A DNA stretch of 63,454 bases from Vibrio sp. 99-70-13A1 (GTDB lineage: Bacteria > Pseudomonadota > Gammaproteobacteria > Enterobacterales > Vibrionaceae), in NCBI RefSeq assembly GCF_013114625.1, contig NZ_VTXD01000032.1, forward strand, positions 1-63,454, written 5' to 3'. Each line of letters starts with the position of its first letter. Positions within the stretch are counted from its first letter, which is position 1. Of the stretch, positions 1 through 7,437 are shown in pieces. The position numbers and the translations under genes were made by a program. The notes under the pieces are model-generated. The model did no database searches, was not told the DNA's origin, and worked only from the letters and a program-made list of their open reading frames with translations.

Positions 1-20
1 AAGAAATAAACCCTAAATAG

Positions 21-97
21 TGGCGCGCTCTGGAGGATTCGAACCTCCGACCGCCTGGTTCGTAGCCAGGTACTCTATCCAGCTGAGCTAAGAGCGC
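21..97 (-). tRNA. tRNA-Arg(ACG), copy 1 (last of array)
   Basis: The minus strand reads as a full 77-nt cloverleaf with an encoded 3' CCA. The acceptor stem is GCGCTCT/AGAGCGC, the anticodon loop is CTACGAA (anticodon ACG, read as ICG, decoding CGN arginine codons), and the T-loop is GTTCGAATC. It is the promoter-distal member of the array and is followed by AT-rich sequence at the window edge. Confidence 0.96.
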
Positions 98-174
98 ACG
101 GTTTCGATATTAATAAATCGTTAACGAATTATCAATATCAGGATTTTAATTCATATAAGAATAAACCCTAAAAG

Positions 175-251
175 TGGCGCGCTCTGGAGGATTCGAACCT
201 CCGACCGCCTGGTTCGTAGCCAGGTACTCTATCCAGCTGAGCTAAGAGCGC
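175..251 (-). tRNA. tRNA-Arg(ACG), copy 2
   Basis: This copy matches copy 1 over the 77-nt tRNA body including CCA: acceptor GCGCTCT/AGAGCGC and anticodon ACG. The spacer to copy 1 (98-174) resembles the spacer between copies 3 and 4, which points to block duplication of the array. Confidence 0.96.
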
Positions 252-348
252 ACGGGTTTAGTATCATTTCATTGTAAACAGCAATTCGTTGTAAACAACA
301 ATTCAATACAAGGATTTTCATTCTTATAAGAAATAAACCCTTAAATGG

Positions 349-425
349 TGGCGCGTCCTGGAGGATTCGAACCTCCGACCGCCTGGTTCGTAGCCAGGTA
401 CTCTATCCAGCTGAGCTAAGGACGC
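349..425 (-). tRNA. tRNA-Arg(ACG), copy 3, variant acceptor stem
   Basis: The body and ACG anticodon match the other arginine copies, but the acceptor stem reads GCGTCCT on the 5' side and AGGACGC on the 3' side. Both strands of the stem have changed together, so pairing is fully kept and the gene is probably functional. The encoded CCA is present. Confidence 0.96.
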
Positions 426-504
426 ACGGTTTCGATATTAATAACAGTTAAACAAATCATCAATATCAGGATTTAAATTCATACAAGAAATAAACCCTAA
501 ATAG

Positions 505-581
505 TGGCGCGCTCTGGAGGATTCGAACCTCCGACCGCCTGGTTCGTAGCCAGGTACTCTATCCAGCTGAGCTAAGAGCGC
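505..581 (-). tRNA. tRNA-Arg(ACG), copy 4
   Basis: A 77-nt cloverleaf with CCA, anticodon ACG and the GCGCTCT/AGAGCGC acceptor stem. It lies only 22 nt from copy 5, the shortest spacer in the array, and may mark a junction between duplicated blocks. Confidence 0.96.
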
Positions 582-603
582 ACGGTTTATAAACCCTAAA
601 TAG

Positions 604-680
604 TGGCGCGCTCTGGAGGATTCGAACCTCCGACCGCCTGGTTCGTAGCCAGGTACTCTATCCAGCTGAGCTAAGAGCGC
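604..680 (-). tRNA. tRNA-Arg(ACG), copy 5
   Basis: A 77-nt cloverleaf with CCA, anticodon ACG and the standard acceptor stem of this array. The spacer towards copy 6 (681-776) closely resembles the spacer between copies 2 and 3. Confidence 0.96.
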
Positions 681-776
681 ACGGTTTTAGTATCACTTCG
701 TTGTTAACAGCTATTCGGTGCAAACAACAATTCAATACAAGGATTTTCATTCTTATAAAAAGAAACCCTTAAATAG

Positions 777-853
777 TGGCGCGTCCTGGAGGATTCGAAC
801 CTCCGACCGCCTGGTTCGTAGCCAGGTACTCTATCCAGCTGAGCTAAGGACGC
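777..853 (-). tRNA. tRNA-Arg(ACG), copy 6, variant acceptor stem
   Basis: It carries the same GCGTCCT/AGGACGC acceptor-stem variant as copy 3, with anticodon ACG and encoded CCA. A terminator-like hairpin lies between this gene and the upstream tRNA-Ser. Either read-through or a separate promoter in 854-910 must serve copies 6 to 1. Confidence 0.96.
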
Positions 854-913
854 ACGGTGTTCATTCACTGAGAATGAAGTTGTGAAACATATCACATTCT
901 TCTTGCTATGAAG

Positions 914-934
914 AAAAAAAAAGGCCATCGGCCT
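914..934 (-). terminator. Short intrinsic-terminator-like hairpin inside the tRNA array
   Basis: On the minus strand AGGCC-GAT-GGCCT forms a 5-bp GC-rich stem with a 3-nt loop, followed by eight T residues. It lies between tRNA-Ser at 943 and tRNA-Arg at 853 and could end or reduce transcription within the array. The stem is short, so leakiness is plausible. Confidence 0.6.
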
Positions 935-942
935 GTAATGAA

Positions 943-1035
943 TGGCGGTGAGGGAGGGATTCGAACCCTCGATGCGGCTACAAACCACATACTCCCTTAG
1001 CAGGGGAGCGCCTTCGGCCACTCGGCCACCTCACC
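943..1035 (-). tRNA. tRNA-Ser(GCU), copy 1
   Basis: A 93-nt class II tRNA with a long variable arm and encoded CCA. The anticodon loop is CTGCTAA (anticodon GCU, AGY codons). It differs from the second serine copy by one base in the D-arm (GAGTGG here, GAGAGG there). It is the counterpart of E. coli serV, which also sits with argVYZQ next to csrA. Confidence 0.96.
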
Positions 1036-1074
1036 TAATTCATTATTCTCAAGTTACTTAAAGTAAAAAGAGAA

Positions 1075-1151
1075 TGGCGCGCTCTGGAGGATTCGAACCT
1101 CCGACCGCCTGGTTCGTAGCCAGGTACTCTATCCAGCTGAGCTAAGAGCGC
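1075..1151 (-). tRNA. tRNA-Arg(ACG), copy 7
   Basis: A 77-nt cloverleaf with CCA, anticodon ACG and standard acceptor stem GCGCTCT/AGAGCGC. It lies between the two tRNA-Ser genes, in the promoter-proximal part of the array. Confidence 0.96.
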
Positions 1152-1197
1152 ACATTGTTACTTCTGTGTTTGTGTGCAAATTCAAACGTGCAAGAAA

Positions 1198-1290
1198 TGG
1201 CGGTGAGGGAGGGATTCGAACCCTCGATGCGGCTACAAACCACATACTCCCTTAGCAGGGGAGCGCCTTCGGCCTCTCGGCCACCTCACC
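1198..1290 (-). tRNA. tRNA-Ser(GCU), copy 2 (first of array)
   Basis: A 93-nt class II tRNA with anticodon GCU and encoded CCA. It is the first gene behind the strong promoter at 1306-1333, with a mature 5' end about 15 nt downstream of the -10 box. The order Ser-Arg-Ser-(Arg)6 then csrA matches the E. coli serV-arg-csrA neighbourhood. Confidence 0.96.
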
Positions 1291-1305
1291 GTCTTGCGGA
1301 GGCAC

Positions 1306-1333
1306 ATATTACGTTTTACCGAAAATATGTCAA
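1306..1333 (-). promoter_or_regulatory. Sigma-70 promoter of the tRNA array
   Basis: On the minus strand a perfect TTGACA (1328-1333) is separated by 16 bp from TAATAT (1306-1311). A GC-rich stretch (GTGCCTCCGC) follows, as is typical of stringently controlled stable-RNA promoters. A/T tracts lie upstream and could act as an UP element. The rest of 1334-1551 shows nothing else I can support. Confidence 0.8.
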
Positions 1334-1551
1334 ACATTTTATTTCAAAAAACTGCCTAAAATCGACTGAGTGTTGCAAAATCAATCAAAGCGATTGTAAA
1401 TTAAACTTTAATCACTATAAAAACGGTTTTTTCTTTAAAATGAATGAGAAGAACACGCTATCAAAATTTAAAAAATTCTGACAATTACCTCTCTCAGTTC
1501 TCCCGGTACTGTTATATCAGAGTTAAGCTATTCTTAACAATCGAAATCATC

Positions 1552-1577
1552 AAAAAAGGCTAGCAAAATGCTAGCCT
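1552..1577 (-). terminator. csrA intrinsic terminator
   Basis: A 9-bp perfect stem (AGGCTAGCA/TGCTAGCCT) with a 3-nt loop is followed on the minus strand by six T residues, 21 nt past the csrA stop codon. Confidence 0.85.
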
Positions 1578-1597
1578 CATCTTTCACGCAGAAAGTA

Positions 1598-1795
1598 TTA
1601 GTAGTTGCCAGGTGCAACGTTACCATTACCTTTTTCAGCTTGAATGCGCATATAGATCTCTTCACGGTGAACAGATACTTCTTTAGGTGCATTTACACCA
1701 ATACGTACTTGGTTGCCTTTAACACCCAGTACAGTAACTGTCACTTCATCACCAATCATTAGTGTTTCGCCAACACGGCGAGTCAAAATTAGCAT
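1598..1795 (-). CDS. csrA: Carbon storage regulator CsrA (RsmA)
   Basis: This 65-aa RNA-binding global regulator binds GGA-containing loops in mRNA leaders and controls translation of carbon-storage, motility and virulence genes. The protein starts MLILTRRVGETLMIGD and contains the RIGVNAPKEVSVHREEIY core with the key Arg44 region of the family; its length is as expected. A Shine-Dalgarno AAGGAG lies 7 nt before ATG. It has its own terminator. CsrA activity is set by CsrB-type RNAs under BarA/UvrY control, and barA also lies in this window (24950-27769). The identification is near certain. Confidence 0.98.
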   Translation of the reverse strand: MLILTRRVGETLMIGDEVTVTVLGVKGNQVRIGVNAPKEVSVHREEIYMRIQAEKGNGNVAPGNY

Positions 1796-1888
1796 TCTTT
1801 GCTCCTTGAGTAATTCTCTAAGTTTATCTAGCTACGCGGGCATTATCCAACAAAAGTTATATTTTCGTAAACTATCTATTTAGTTTAT

Positions 1889-3070
1889 TTAACCAAAATG
1901 CACTTCTTTTTGAATATGACTGCTCTCTCCGCATGCTGTAATGTATGCATCATGTAGTATGTTAGCCGCTGTATCAACTTGAGCTGGCGATAAAACCAAC
2001 ATTAAAGATTGTTGCGTGAGAGAGTAATGACGTATATCAATATCATTCTTAGACAACAACTCCTGAGAGCTGACCACAATTCCTTGCGCTCGATTACCTA
2101 CTACAGTCAACAAGCTAACCTGTTCACTATTACGGATTTTCTCATCAAAAACTAGCTTTAATTTTAGACCTGCGTCTTGTTTAATGAGAACAGCTACTCT
2201 TTCTGTTTCCTCGATCACATTCCAAACTTCAATACCAAGTAATTGGCACTGTCTTAGCAACGCATCAAGCTCTTTAGGTAAGCACTCTAGCTCCAGCATG
2301 CCATTTTGAATCGCTATTCCACAAATATCATGATGGCACTCGCTTCCTGTGACTAAGGTTCCCGTACCAATTTCAAAACTTGAAAGCACACGTAAAGTCA
2401 CATTGTTCTTCCACGCATATTGAACACAAGGTAAATGTAGAACTTTAGCTCCCTGCTTTGCCATTTCTTCCATTGTAGAGAAATCTATTGTTTCAAGGCG
2501 CTGTGAGCTTTTAACGATTCTAGGATCGCAAGTATAAATACCATCGACATCTGTATATATTTGGCACTCTTGCGCTTTCAATGCTCCAGCAAGCGCAACG
2601 GCTGTGGTATCTGAACCACCACGACCTAACGTTGTGATGTCACCATTATCATTTACCCCCTGGAAGCCAGCGACAACCACAATATGACCTAGGTTAAGTA
2701 GGTCATTTATAGGACCAGTATCAATACTCTTAATTATCGCATCATTATGGTTTGAATCTGTGCTTATTCTCGCTTGATTACCAGTCAATGATGTAGCCTG
2801 ATGTCCAAGCTTATGCAGACTCATTGCGAGTAAAGCCATAGATACTTGTTCACCCGCAGTAAGCAATACATCAAGTTCTCTAGCATTTGGAATGCTATCT
2901 ACTTGTGTTGCGAGATCCATTAATCGGTTTGTTTCACCGGACATAGCAGAAACGACAACCACTATTTGGTTCCCTTCATTTTTCGCTTCAATGATTTTCT
3001 CTGCTACTTTGTGAATTCGTTCAATTGAACCCACCGACGTTCCACCAAATTTCTGCACGATAATAGGCAT
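1889..3070 (-). CDS. lysC: Aspartate kinase (monofunctional)
   Basis: It phosphorylates L-aspartate with ATP, the first step towards lysine, methionine, threonine and diaminopimelate. The N-terminal amino-acid kinase domain (about 1-230) opens with IVQKFGGTSVG and contains the TTLGRGGSDTTAVALA nucleotide-binding segment. The C-terminal half holds two ACT-type regulatory domains. At 393 aa it is a short, single-function kinase without a homoserine dehydrogenase part. I chose ATG at 3070, with AGG 5 nt upstream; a GTG two codons earlier is possible. In the related V. cholerae an aspartokinase also sits between alaS and csrA, whereas in E. coli csrA follows alaS directly. The gene is close behind two hairpins (3151-3275). 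Confidence 0.92.
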   Translation of the reverse strand: MPIIVQKFGGTSVGSIERIHKVAEKIIEAKNEGNQIVVVVSAMSGETNRLMDLATQVDSIPNARELDVLLTAGEQVSMALLAMSLHKLGHQATSLTGNQARISTDSNHNDAIIKSIDTGPINDLLNLGHIVVVAGFQGVNDNGDITTLGRGGSDTTAVALAGALKAQECQIYTDVDGIYTCDPRIVKSSQRLETIDFSTMEEMAKQGAKVLHLPCVQYAWKNNVTLRVLSSFEIGTGTLVTGSECHHDICGIAIQNGMLELECLPKELDALLRQCQLLGIEVWNVIEETERVAVLIKQDAGLKLKLVFDEKIRNSEQVSLLTVVGNRAQGIVVSSQELLSKNDIDIRHYSLTQQSLMLVLSPAQVDTAANILHDAYITACGESSHIQKEVHFG

Positions 3071-3150
3071 TTTCACCTGTCCTCACCTTCCCAAGACTTA
3101 TGTCTATATGACAATCAAACAAACAGCACACAGCGAATGTGCAGTAATAC

Positions 3151-3199
3151 AAAAAAATTAACCAAGAGATCTAACACGTGTATTAGATTTCTTGGTTAA
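3151..3199 (-). terminator. Second hairpin with T-tract between alaS and lysC (terminator or lysC leader attenuator)
   Basis: A long inverted repeat (TTAACCAAGA...TCTTGGTTAA, then ATCTAA/TTAGAT with one A-C mismatch on the minus strand) encloses CACGTG. It is followed on the minus strand by seven T residues. It lies about 80 nt before the lysC start and about 40 nt after the alaS terminator. It may be a tandem terminator, or a leader element if a lysC promoter lies in 3200-3237. Confidence 0.6.
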
Positions 3200-3237
3200 T
3201 TTAGGGTTATTTATAATTGATACCGAAATTCAATCTT

Positions 3238-3275
3238 CAAAAGAAAAGATGCCCAATCAGTTGATTGGGCATCTT
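3238..3275 (-). terminator. alaS intrinsic terminator
   Basis: A 14-bp stem (AAGATGCCCAATCA/TGATTGGGCATCTT) with a minimal loop is followed on the minus strand by TTTTCTTTT. It begins about 18 nt after the alaS stop. Confidence 0.85.
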
Positions 3276-3292
3276 ATTTCAATTACTTAAGC

Positions 3293-5875
3293 TTAAAGAC
3301 GCTCTTCTAGCCAAATACGTACAGATTTAAGCGCTTCAGGTAGTGCTTCAACGTCAGTACCACCCGCTTGAGCCATGTCTGGACGACCGCCGCCTTTACC
3401 GCCAACTTGCTCAGCAACCATCTTAACTAGGTCACCTGCTTTAACTTTACCGATAAGGTCTTTAGTTACGCCAGCAATTAGGCCAACTTTTCCATCAGCG
3501 ATGTTAGCGATAAGAATGATGCCGCTACCCACTTGGTTTTTAGCATTATCAACCATAGTACGTAGGTTCTTGTTGTCTGCACCTTCAATTGCAGCAACCA
3601 AAACTTTAGTACCTGAGATGTCTTCCACTTTACCCATGATGTTTGCGCCTTCAGCTGCAGCCATCTTTTCTTTAAGTAATTGGATTTCTTTCTCTAGCGA
3701 TTTCGCTTTCTTAGCCGATTCAGCCAATTTCTCTTCGTAAGCGTTATTCTGAGCATCAACTGCATCTAGAGCCGCTTCACCCGTTACTGCTTCAATACGA
3801 CGAATACCAGCAGCAATACCACCTTCAGAAGTGATCTTGAATAGACCGATATCACCTGTGTTGCTCGCGTGGATACCACCACAAAGCTCAGTAGAGAAAT
3901 CGCCCATCGACAGAACGCGAACTTCATCATCGTACTTCTCGCCAAACAGTGCCATCGCACCTTTTTCTTTCGCTGACTCGATGTCCATGATGTTCGTTTC
4001 AATCACATGATTCTTACGAACTTGTGCGTTAACTAGACGCTCTACTTCTTTAATCTGTGCTGGTGTTACCGCTTCAAGGTTAGAGAAGTCAAAACGCAGG
4101 TTATCTGGCTTAACTAAAGAACCTTTCTGAGCAACGTGCTCACCTAGCACTTCGCGCAATGCAGAGTGAAGTAAGTGAGTTGCAGAGTGGTTTAGTGAGA
4201 TAGCAGCACGACGCTCAGCATCAACGCGCGCTTCTACTTTATCGCCTTGAGCAAACACACCTTCAACGAGCTCGCCGTGGTGTGCAAATGCATTACCTAG
4301 CTTCTGAGTGTCTTGTACTTTGAACAGACCCGACGCAGTGCTTAGCGTACCAGCGTCACCACATTGACCGCCTGACTCAGCGTAGAATGGTGTCTCTTCA
4401 AGGATGATGATTGCTTTGTCGCCAGCCGATAGTGAAGATACTTCTTCGCCGTCAACGAATAACGCAGAAATTTCACCAGCACCTTCAGTACCTGTGTAAC
4501 CACAGAACTCAGTGTTAGTGTCTACTTTGATCGTCGCGTTGTAATCAGTACCGAACTGACCCGCTTCACGTGCACGCTTACGCTGTGCTTCCATCGCCTT
4601 CTCAAAACCTTCTTCATCGATAGTAAAGTCGCGTTCGCGAGCTACATCGTTAGTAAGGTCAGCTGGGAAGCCGTATGTATCGTAAAGTTTGAAGACTGTT
4701 TCACCGTCAAGTTCTTTGCCTTCAAGTGCGTCTAATGCGTCGTTAAGGATAACCATGCCACGCTCTAGCGTGCGACCAAAGTTCTCTTCTTCGATGCGAA
4801 GTACTTTTTCAACAAGCTCTTGTTGTTTCTTAAGCTCTTCAGCCGCAGAACCCATCACTTCAGCCAGTACACCCACAAGTTTGTGGAAGAACACGCCTTG
4901 TGCACCAATCTTGTTACCGTGACGAACTGCACGACGAATAATACGACGTAGAACGTAGCCACGACCTTCGTTTGAAGGCATTACGCCATCAGCGATGAGG
5001 AATGAACAAGAACGGATGTGGTCAGCAATAACGCGTAGCGATTGGTTAGATAGGTCGTCATGACCAACAACTTCAGCTGTCGCTTTAATTAGCTTTTGGA
5101 ATACATCAATTTCGTAGTTAGAGTGAACGCCCTGCATGATTGCAGAGATACGCTCAATACCCATACCTGTATCTACAGCAGGCTTAGGTAGCGGTTCCAT
5201 TGTGCCGTCAGCGTGACGGTTGAACTGCATGAATACGTTGTTCCAAATCTCGATAAAACGGTCACCATCTTCTTCAGGTGTACCAGGACGGCCGCCCCAA
5301 ATGTGTTCACCGTGATCGTAGAAGATTTCAGTACATGGACCACAAGGACCTGTGTCACCCATTGTCCAGAAGTTGTCAGATTCAAACTTCTTGCCGCCTT
5401 CTTTGTCGCCGATGCGAACAATCTTGTCAGCTGGGATGCCTACTTTTTTGTTCCAGATTTCGAATGCTTCGTCATCTGTCTCGTAAACCGTTACTAACAG
5501 GCGATCTTTTGGCAGACCTAGTGTTTCAGTCAGGAATTCCCAAGCAAACCCAATCGCTTCTTCTTTGAAGTAATCACCAAAGCTGAAGTTACCTAGCATT
5601 TCGAAGAATGTGTGGTGACGAGCCGTGAAACCTACGTTTTCAAGGTCATTGTGTTTACCACCCGCACGTACACAACGCTGAGCCGTAGTTGCTCGAGTGT
5701 AGGCACGTTTTTCGGCGCCTAAGAAGCAATCTTTGAATTGGTTCATACCTGCATTAGTAAATAGCAGGGTTGGATCGTTATGTGGAACTAACGATGAACT
5801 GTCTACGATTTGGTGTTCTTTGCTCTCAAAGAACTTAAGGAACGCGTTGCGAACCTCATCAGTGCTCATATACAT
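3293..5875 (-). CDS. alaS: Alanine-tRNA ligase
   Basis: It charges tRNA-Ala and edits mischarged Ser/Gly-tRNA. The 860-aa length is normal. Visible elements are the class II catalytic core with FTARHHTFFEMLGNFSFG near residue 90, and the editing-domain metal motifs HSATHLLHSALR near 560 and the later CGGIH. The C-terminal DHHA1 domain carries the glycine-rich segment GGKGGGRPDMAQAGG. Translation starts at ATG with MYMSTDEVR, as in Vibrio orthologues; an ATG two codons in is the alternative. The gene is downstream of recA on the same strand, but the usual recX gene between them is absent here. Confidence 0.97.
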   Translation of the reverse strand: MYMSTDEVRNAFLKFFESKEHQIVDSSSLVPHNDPTLLFTNAGMNQFKDCFLGAEKRAYTRATTAQRCVRAGGKHNDLENVGFTARHHTFFEMLGNFSFGDYFKEEAIGFAWEFLTETLGLPKDRLLVTVYETDDEAFEIWNKKVGIPADKIVRIGDKEGGKKFESDNFWTMGDTGPCGPCTEIFYDHGEHIWGGRPGTPEEDGDRFIEIWNNVFMQFNRHADGTMEPLPKPAVDTGMGIERISAIMQGVHSNYEIDVFQKLIKATAEVVGHDDLSNQSLRVIADHIRSCSFLIADGVMPSNEGRGYVLRRIIRRAVRHGNKIGAQGVFFHKLVGVLAEVMGSAAEELKKQQELVEKVLRIEEENFGRTLERGMVILNDALDALEGKELDGETVFKLYDTYGFPADLTNDVARERDFTIDEEGFEKAMEAQRKRAREAGQFGTDYNATIKVDTNTEFCGYTGTEGAGEISALFVDGEEVSSLSAGDKAIIILEETPFYAESGGQCGDAGTLSTASGLFKVQDTQKLGNAFAHHGELVEGVFAQGDKVEARVDAERRAAISLNHSATHLLHSALREVLGEHVAQKGSLVKPDNLRFDFSNLEAVTPAQIKEVERLVNAQVRKNHVIETNIMDIESAKEKGAMALFGEKYDDEVRVLSMGDFSTELCGGIHASNTGDIGLFKITSEGGIAAGIRRIEAVTGEAALDAVDAQNNAYEEKLAESAKKAKSLEKEIQLLKEKMAAAEGANIMGKVEDISGTKVLVAAIEGADNKNLRTMVDNAKNQVGSGIILIANIADGKVGLIAGVTKDLIGKVKAGDLVKMVAEQVGGKGGGRPDMAQAGGTDVEALPEALKSVRIWLEERL

Positions 5876-6160
5876 GCAGCTCTTCCTGAAATAGTCGAGT
5901 TAGAATTTTTCCGTATTGTAGATCATGGTTAAGTGTTCGACTAGTTTTCTTGTAGAAAAGGCGTATTTGAAAAGGGTTTTGAGATGAAATGTGGATTTCA
6001 AAGAAAATCACACTGGGATTTTACCAATGAGCCATCGATACAATAAGTATTTCTACTAGTACACATTGGATCCAATAGAGACCAAATTAACTTAAAGAAT
6101 ACAAAGCTATAAACTTTAGTTGTTAAGCAAGCACTAGTTATTAAGCAAACTCTAAATAGA
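5876..6160 (-). other. recA-alaS intergenic region without recX
   Basis: About 345 nt separate alaS from recA, of which the first 20-60 bases hold the recA terminator. I find no reading frame of 60 codons or more and no recognisable RecX remnant on either strand. A loose direct repeat (TTAAGCAAGCACTAGTTA / TTAAGCAAAC) occurs at about 6121-6150. The alaS promoter must lie in this region, but I cannot place it confidently. Confidence 0.6.
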
Positions 6161-6184
6161 CAAAGCCTCGCATAGGCGAGGCTT
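6161..6184 (-). terminator. recA terminator hairpin
   Basis: A 9-bp stem AAGCCTCGC/GCGAGGCTT with a 4-nt loop lies 36 nt after the recA stop. The following minus-strand sequence (TTTGTCTATTT) is only moderately T-rich, so termination may be partial. Confidence 0.65.
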
Positions 6185-6220
6185 AAAAATACTTAAATTA
6201 ACTCAATAGCTATTATTAAT

Positions 6221-7258
6221 TTATAACTCTTCTGCTTCTGGCTCTTCTGAACCTTTTTCTTCTAAAACTGCAGGTGTCAGTAATAGTTCACGCAATTTAG
6301 TATCAATTTCTAAAGCAATCGTTGGGTTTTCACGAAGGTACTTACAAGAGTTAGATTTACCTTGACCAATCTTATCGCCATTGTAGCTGTACCAAGCACC
6401 GGCTTTATCTACTAACTTGTTCTTAACACCTAAATCAATCAGCTCACCTTCACGGTTAAAGCCTTGACCATAGAGTATTTGAGTTTCAGCTTGCTTAAAT
6501 GGCGCTGCAATTTTGTTTTTAACAACTTTGATACGAGTTTCGTTACCAACGATCTCGTCACCTTCTTTGATAGAGCCTGTGCGGCGAATATCAAGACGAA
6601 CAGATGCGTAGAATTTAAGTGCGTTACCACCAGTTGTGGTTTCAGGGTTGCCAAACATTACACCAATTTTCATACGAATTTGGTTAATGAAAATAGCCAT
6701 ACAGTTAGATTGCTTCAGGTTACCTGTTAACTTACGCATCGCTTGAGACAGCATACGAGCTTGAAGACCCATGTGGCTATCACCCATTTCGCCTTCAATT
6801 TCAGCTTTTGGAGTCAATGCAGCAACTGAGTCAATAACCAAAACGTCAATTGCGCCAGAACGAGCAAGTGCATCACAGATTTCTAGAGCTTGTTCACCGG
6901 TATCAGGTTGAGATACAAGTAAAGCATCAATATCTACACCAAGTTTTTGAGCGTAGATTGGGTCTAGAGCGTGCTCAGCATCAACGAAAGCACATGTCTT
7001 ACCGACTTTCTGTGCCGCGGCGATAAGCTCAAGAGTCAACGTTGTTTTACCTGATGATTCAGGTCCGTAAACTTCAACAATACGGCCCATTGGTAAGCCA
7101 CCAGCACCTAGAGCAACATCAAGAGATAGTGAACCAGTAGAGATTGTTTCTACATCCATTGTGCGGTTATCACCTAGACGCATGATCGAACCTTTACCAA
7201 ATTGCTTTTCAATTTGACCAAGAGCTGCGGCTAACGCTTTTTGTTTATTCTCGTCCAT
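6221..7258 (-). CDS. recA: Recombinase RecA
   Basis: This DNA-dependent ATPase performs homologous strand exchange and is the coprotease for LexA cleavage in the SOS response. The protein has Walker A GPESSGKTT (about residues 67-75), the VIDSVAALTPKAE segment, and the MRKLTGNLKQSNCMAIFINQ loop region. Its acidic tail ends EEPEAEEL. The 345-aa length is typical. I chose ATG at 7258 because GGAG lies 7 nt upstream; a GTG four codons earlier overlaps that ribosome binding site. The promoter contains a LexA box (7347-7362). Confidence 0.98.
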   Translation of the reverse strand: MDENKQKALAAALGQIEKQFGKGSIMRLGDNRTMDVETISTGSLSLDVALGAGGLPMGRIVEVYGPESSGKTTLTLELIAAAQKVGKTCAFVDAEHALDPIYAQKLGVDIDALLVSQPDTGEQALEICDALARSGAIDVLVIDSVAALTPKAEIEGEMGDSHMGLQARMLSQAMRKLTGNLKQSNCMAIFINQIRMKIGVMFGNPETTTGGNALKFYASVRLDIRRTGSIKEGDEIVGNETRIKVVKNKIAAPFKQAETQILYGQGFNREGELIDLGVKNKLVDKAGAWYSYNGDKIGQGKSNSCKYLRENPTIALEIDTKLRELLLTPAVLEEKGSEEPEAEEL

Positions 7259-7340
7259 TACTATCTCCACGTGATCCGCTTGTTCGTCAAGCGATCTAGA
7301 ATCTGTTTCAACCCGGTATAAGGGCGGCTAATTGGTAGTT

Positions 7341-7368
7341 ATTATACTGTTGATTCATACAGTGTCTA
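7341..7368 (-). promoter_or_regulatory. recA promoter with LexA (SOS) box in its spacer
   Basis: On the minus strand TAGACA (-35, 7363-7368) and TATAAT (-10, 7341-7346) are separated by exactly 16 bp. Those 16 bp are CTGTATGAATCAACAG, a CTGT-N8-ACAG LexA box at 7347-7362. LexA bound here would directly block RNA polymerase. Confidence 0.88.
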
Positions 7369-7437
7369 TACCTGTATGAAAAATTTTTGTTTAATTCGTT
7401 ATCAACTTAGTACAAAGCTAAGCACAGCAATGAGTTA

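Noticed and set aside
21..853. Regularly spaced near-identical repeats that look like a CRISPR array at first glance
   Set aside because: Each repeat is a complete 77-nt tRNA-Arg cloverleaf with encoded CCA; spacers are partly similar to each other and no cas genes are present.
704..1021. 105-codon minus-strand open frame
   Set aside because: It runs across tRNA-Arg copy 6 and a tRNA-Ser gene and has no protein-like features.
1155..1481. 108-codon plus-strand open frame
   Set aside because: It is antisense to a tRNA-Ser gene and crosses the array promoter; the sequence is low-complexity and Lys/Asn rich.
3077..3150. Lysine riboswitch before lysC
   Set aside because: The room between the second hairpin and lysC is under 80 nt, far too short for the aptamer, and its conserved bases are not seen.
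3375..3740. 121-codon plus-strand open frame opposite alaS
   Set aside because: It is a shadow of the Gly/Ala-rich C-terminal part of alaS with no independent support.
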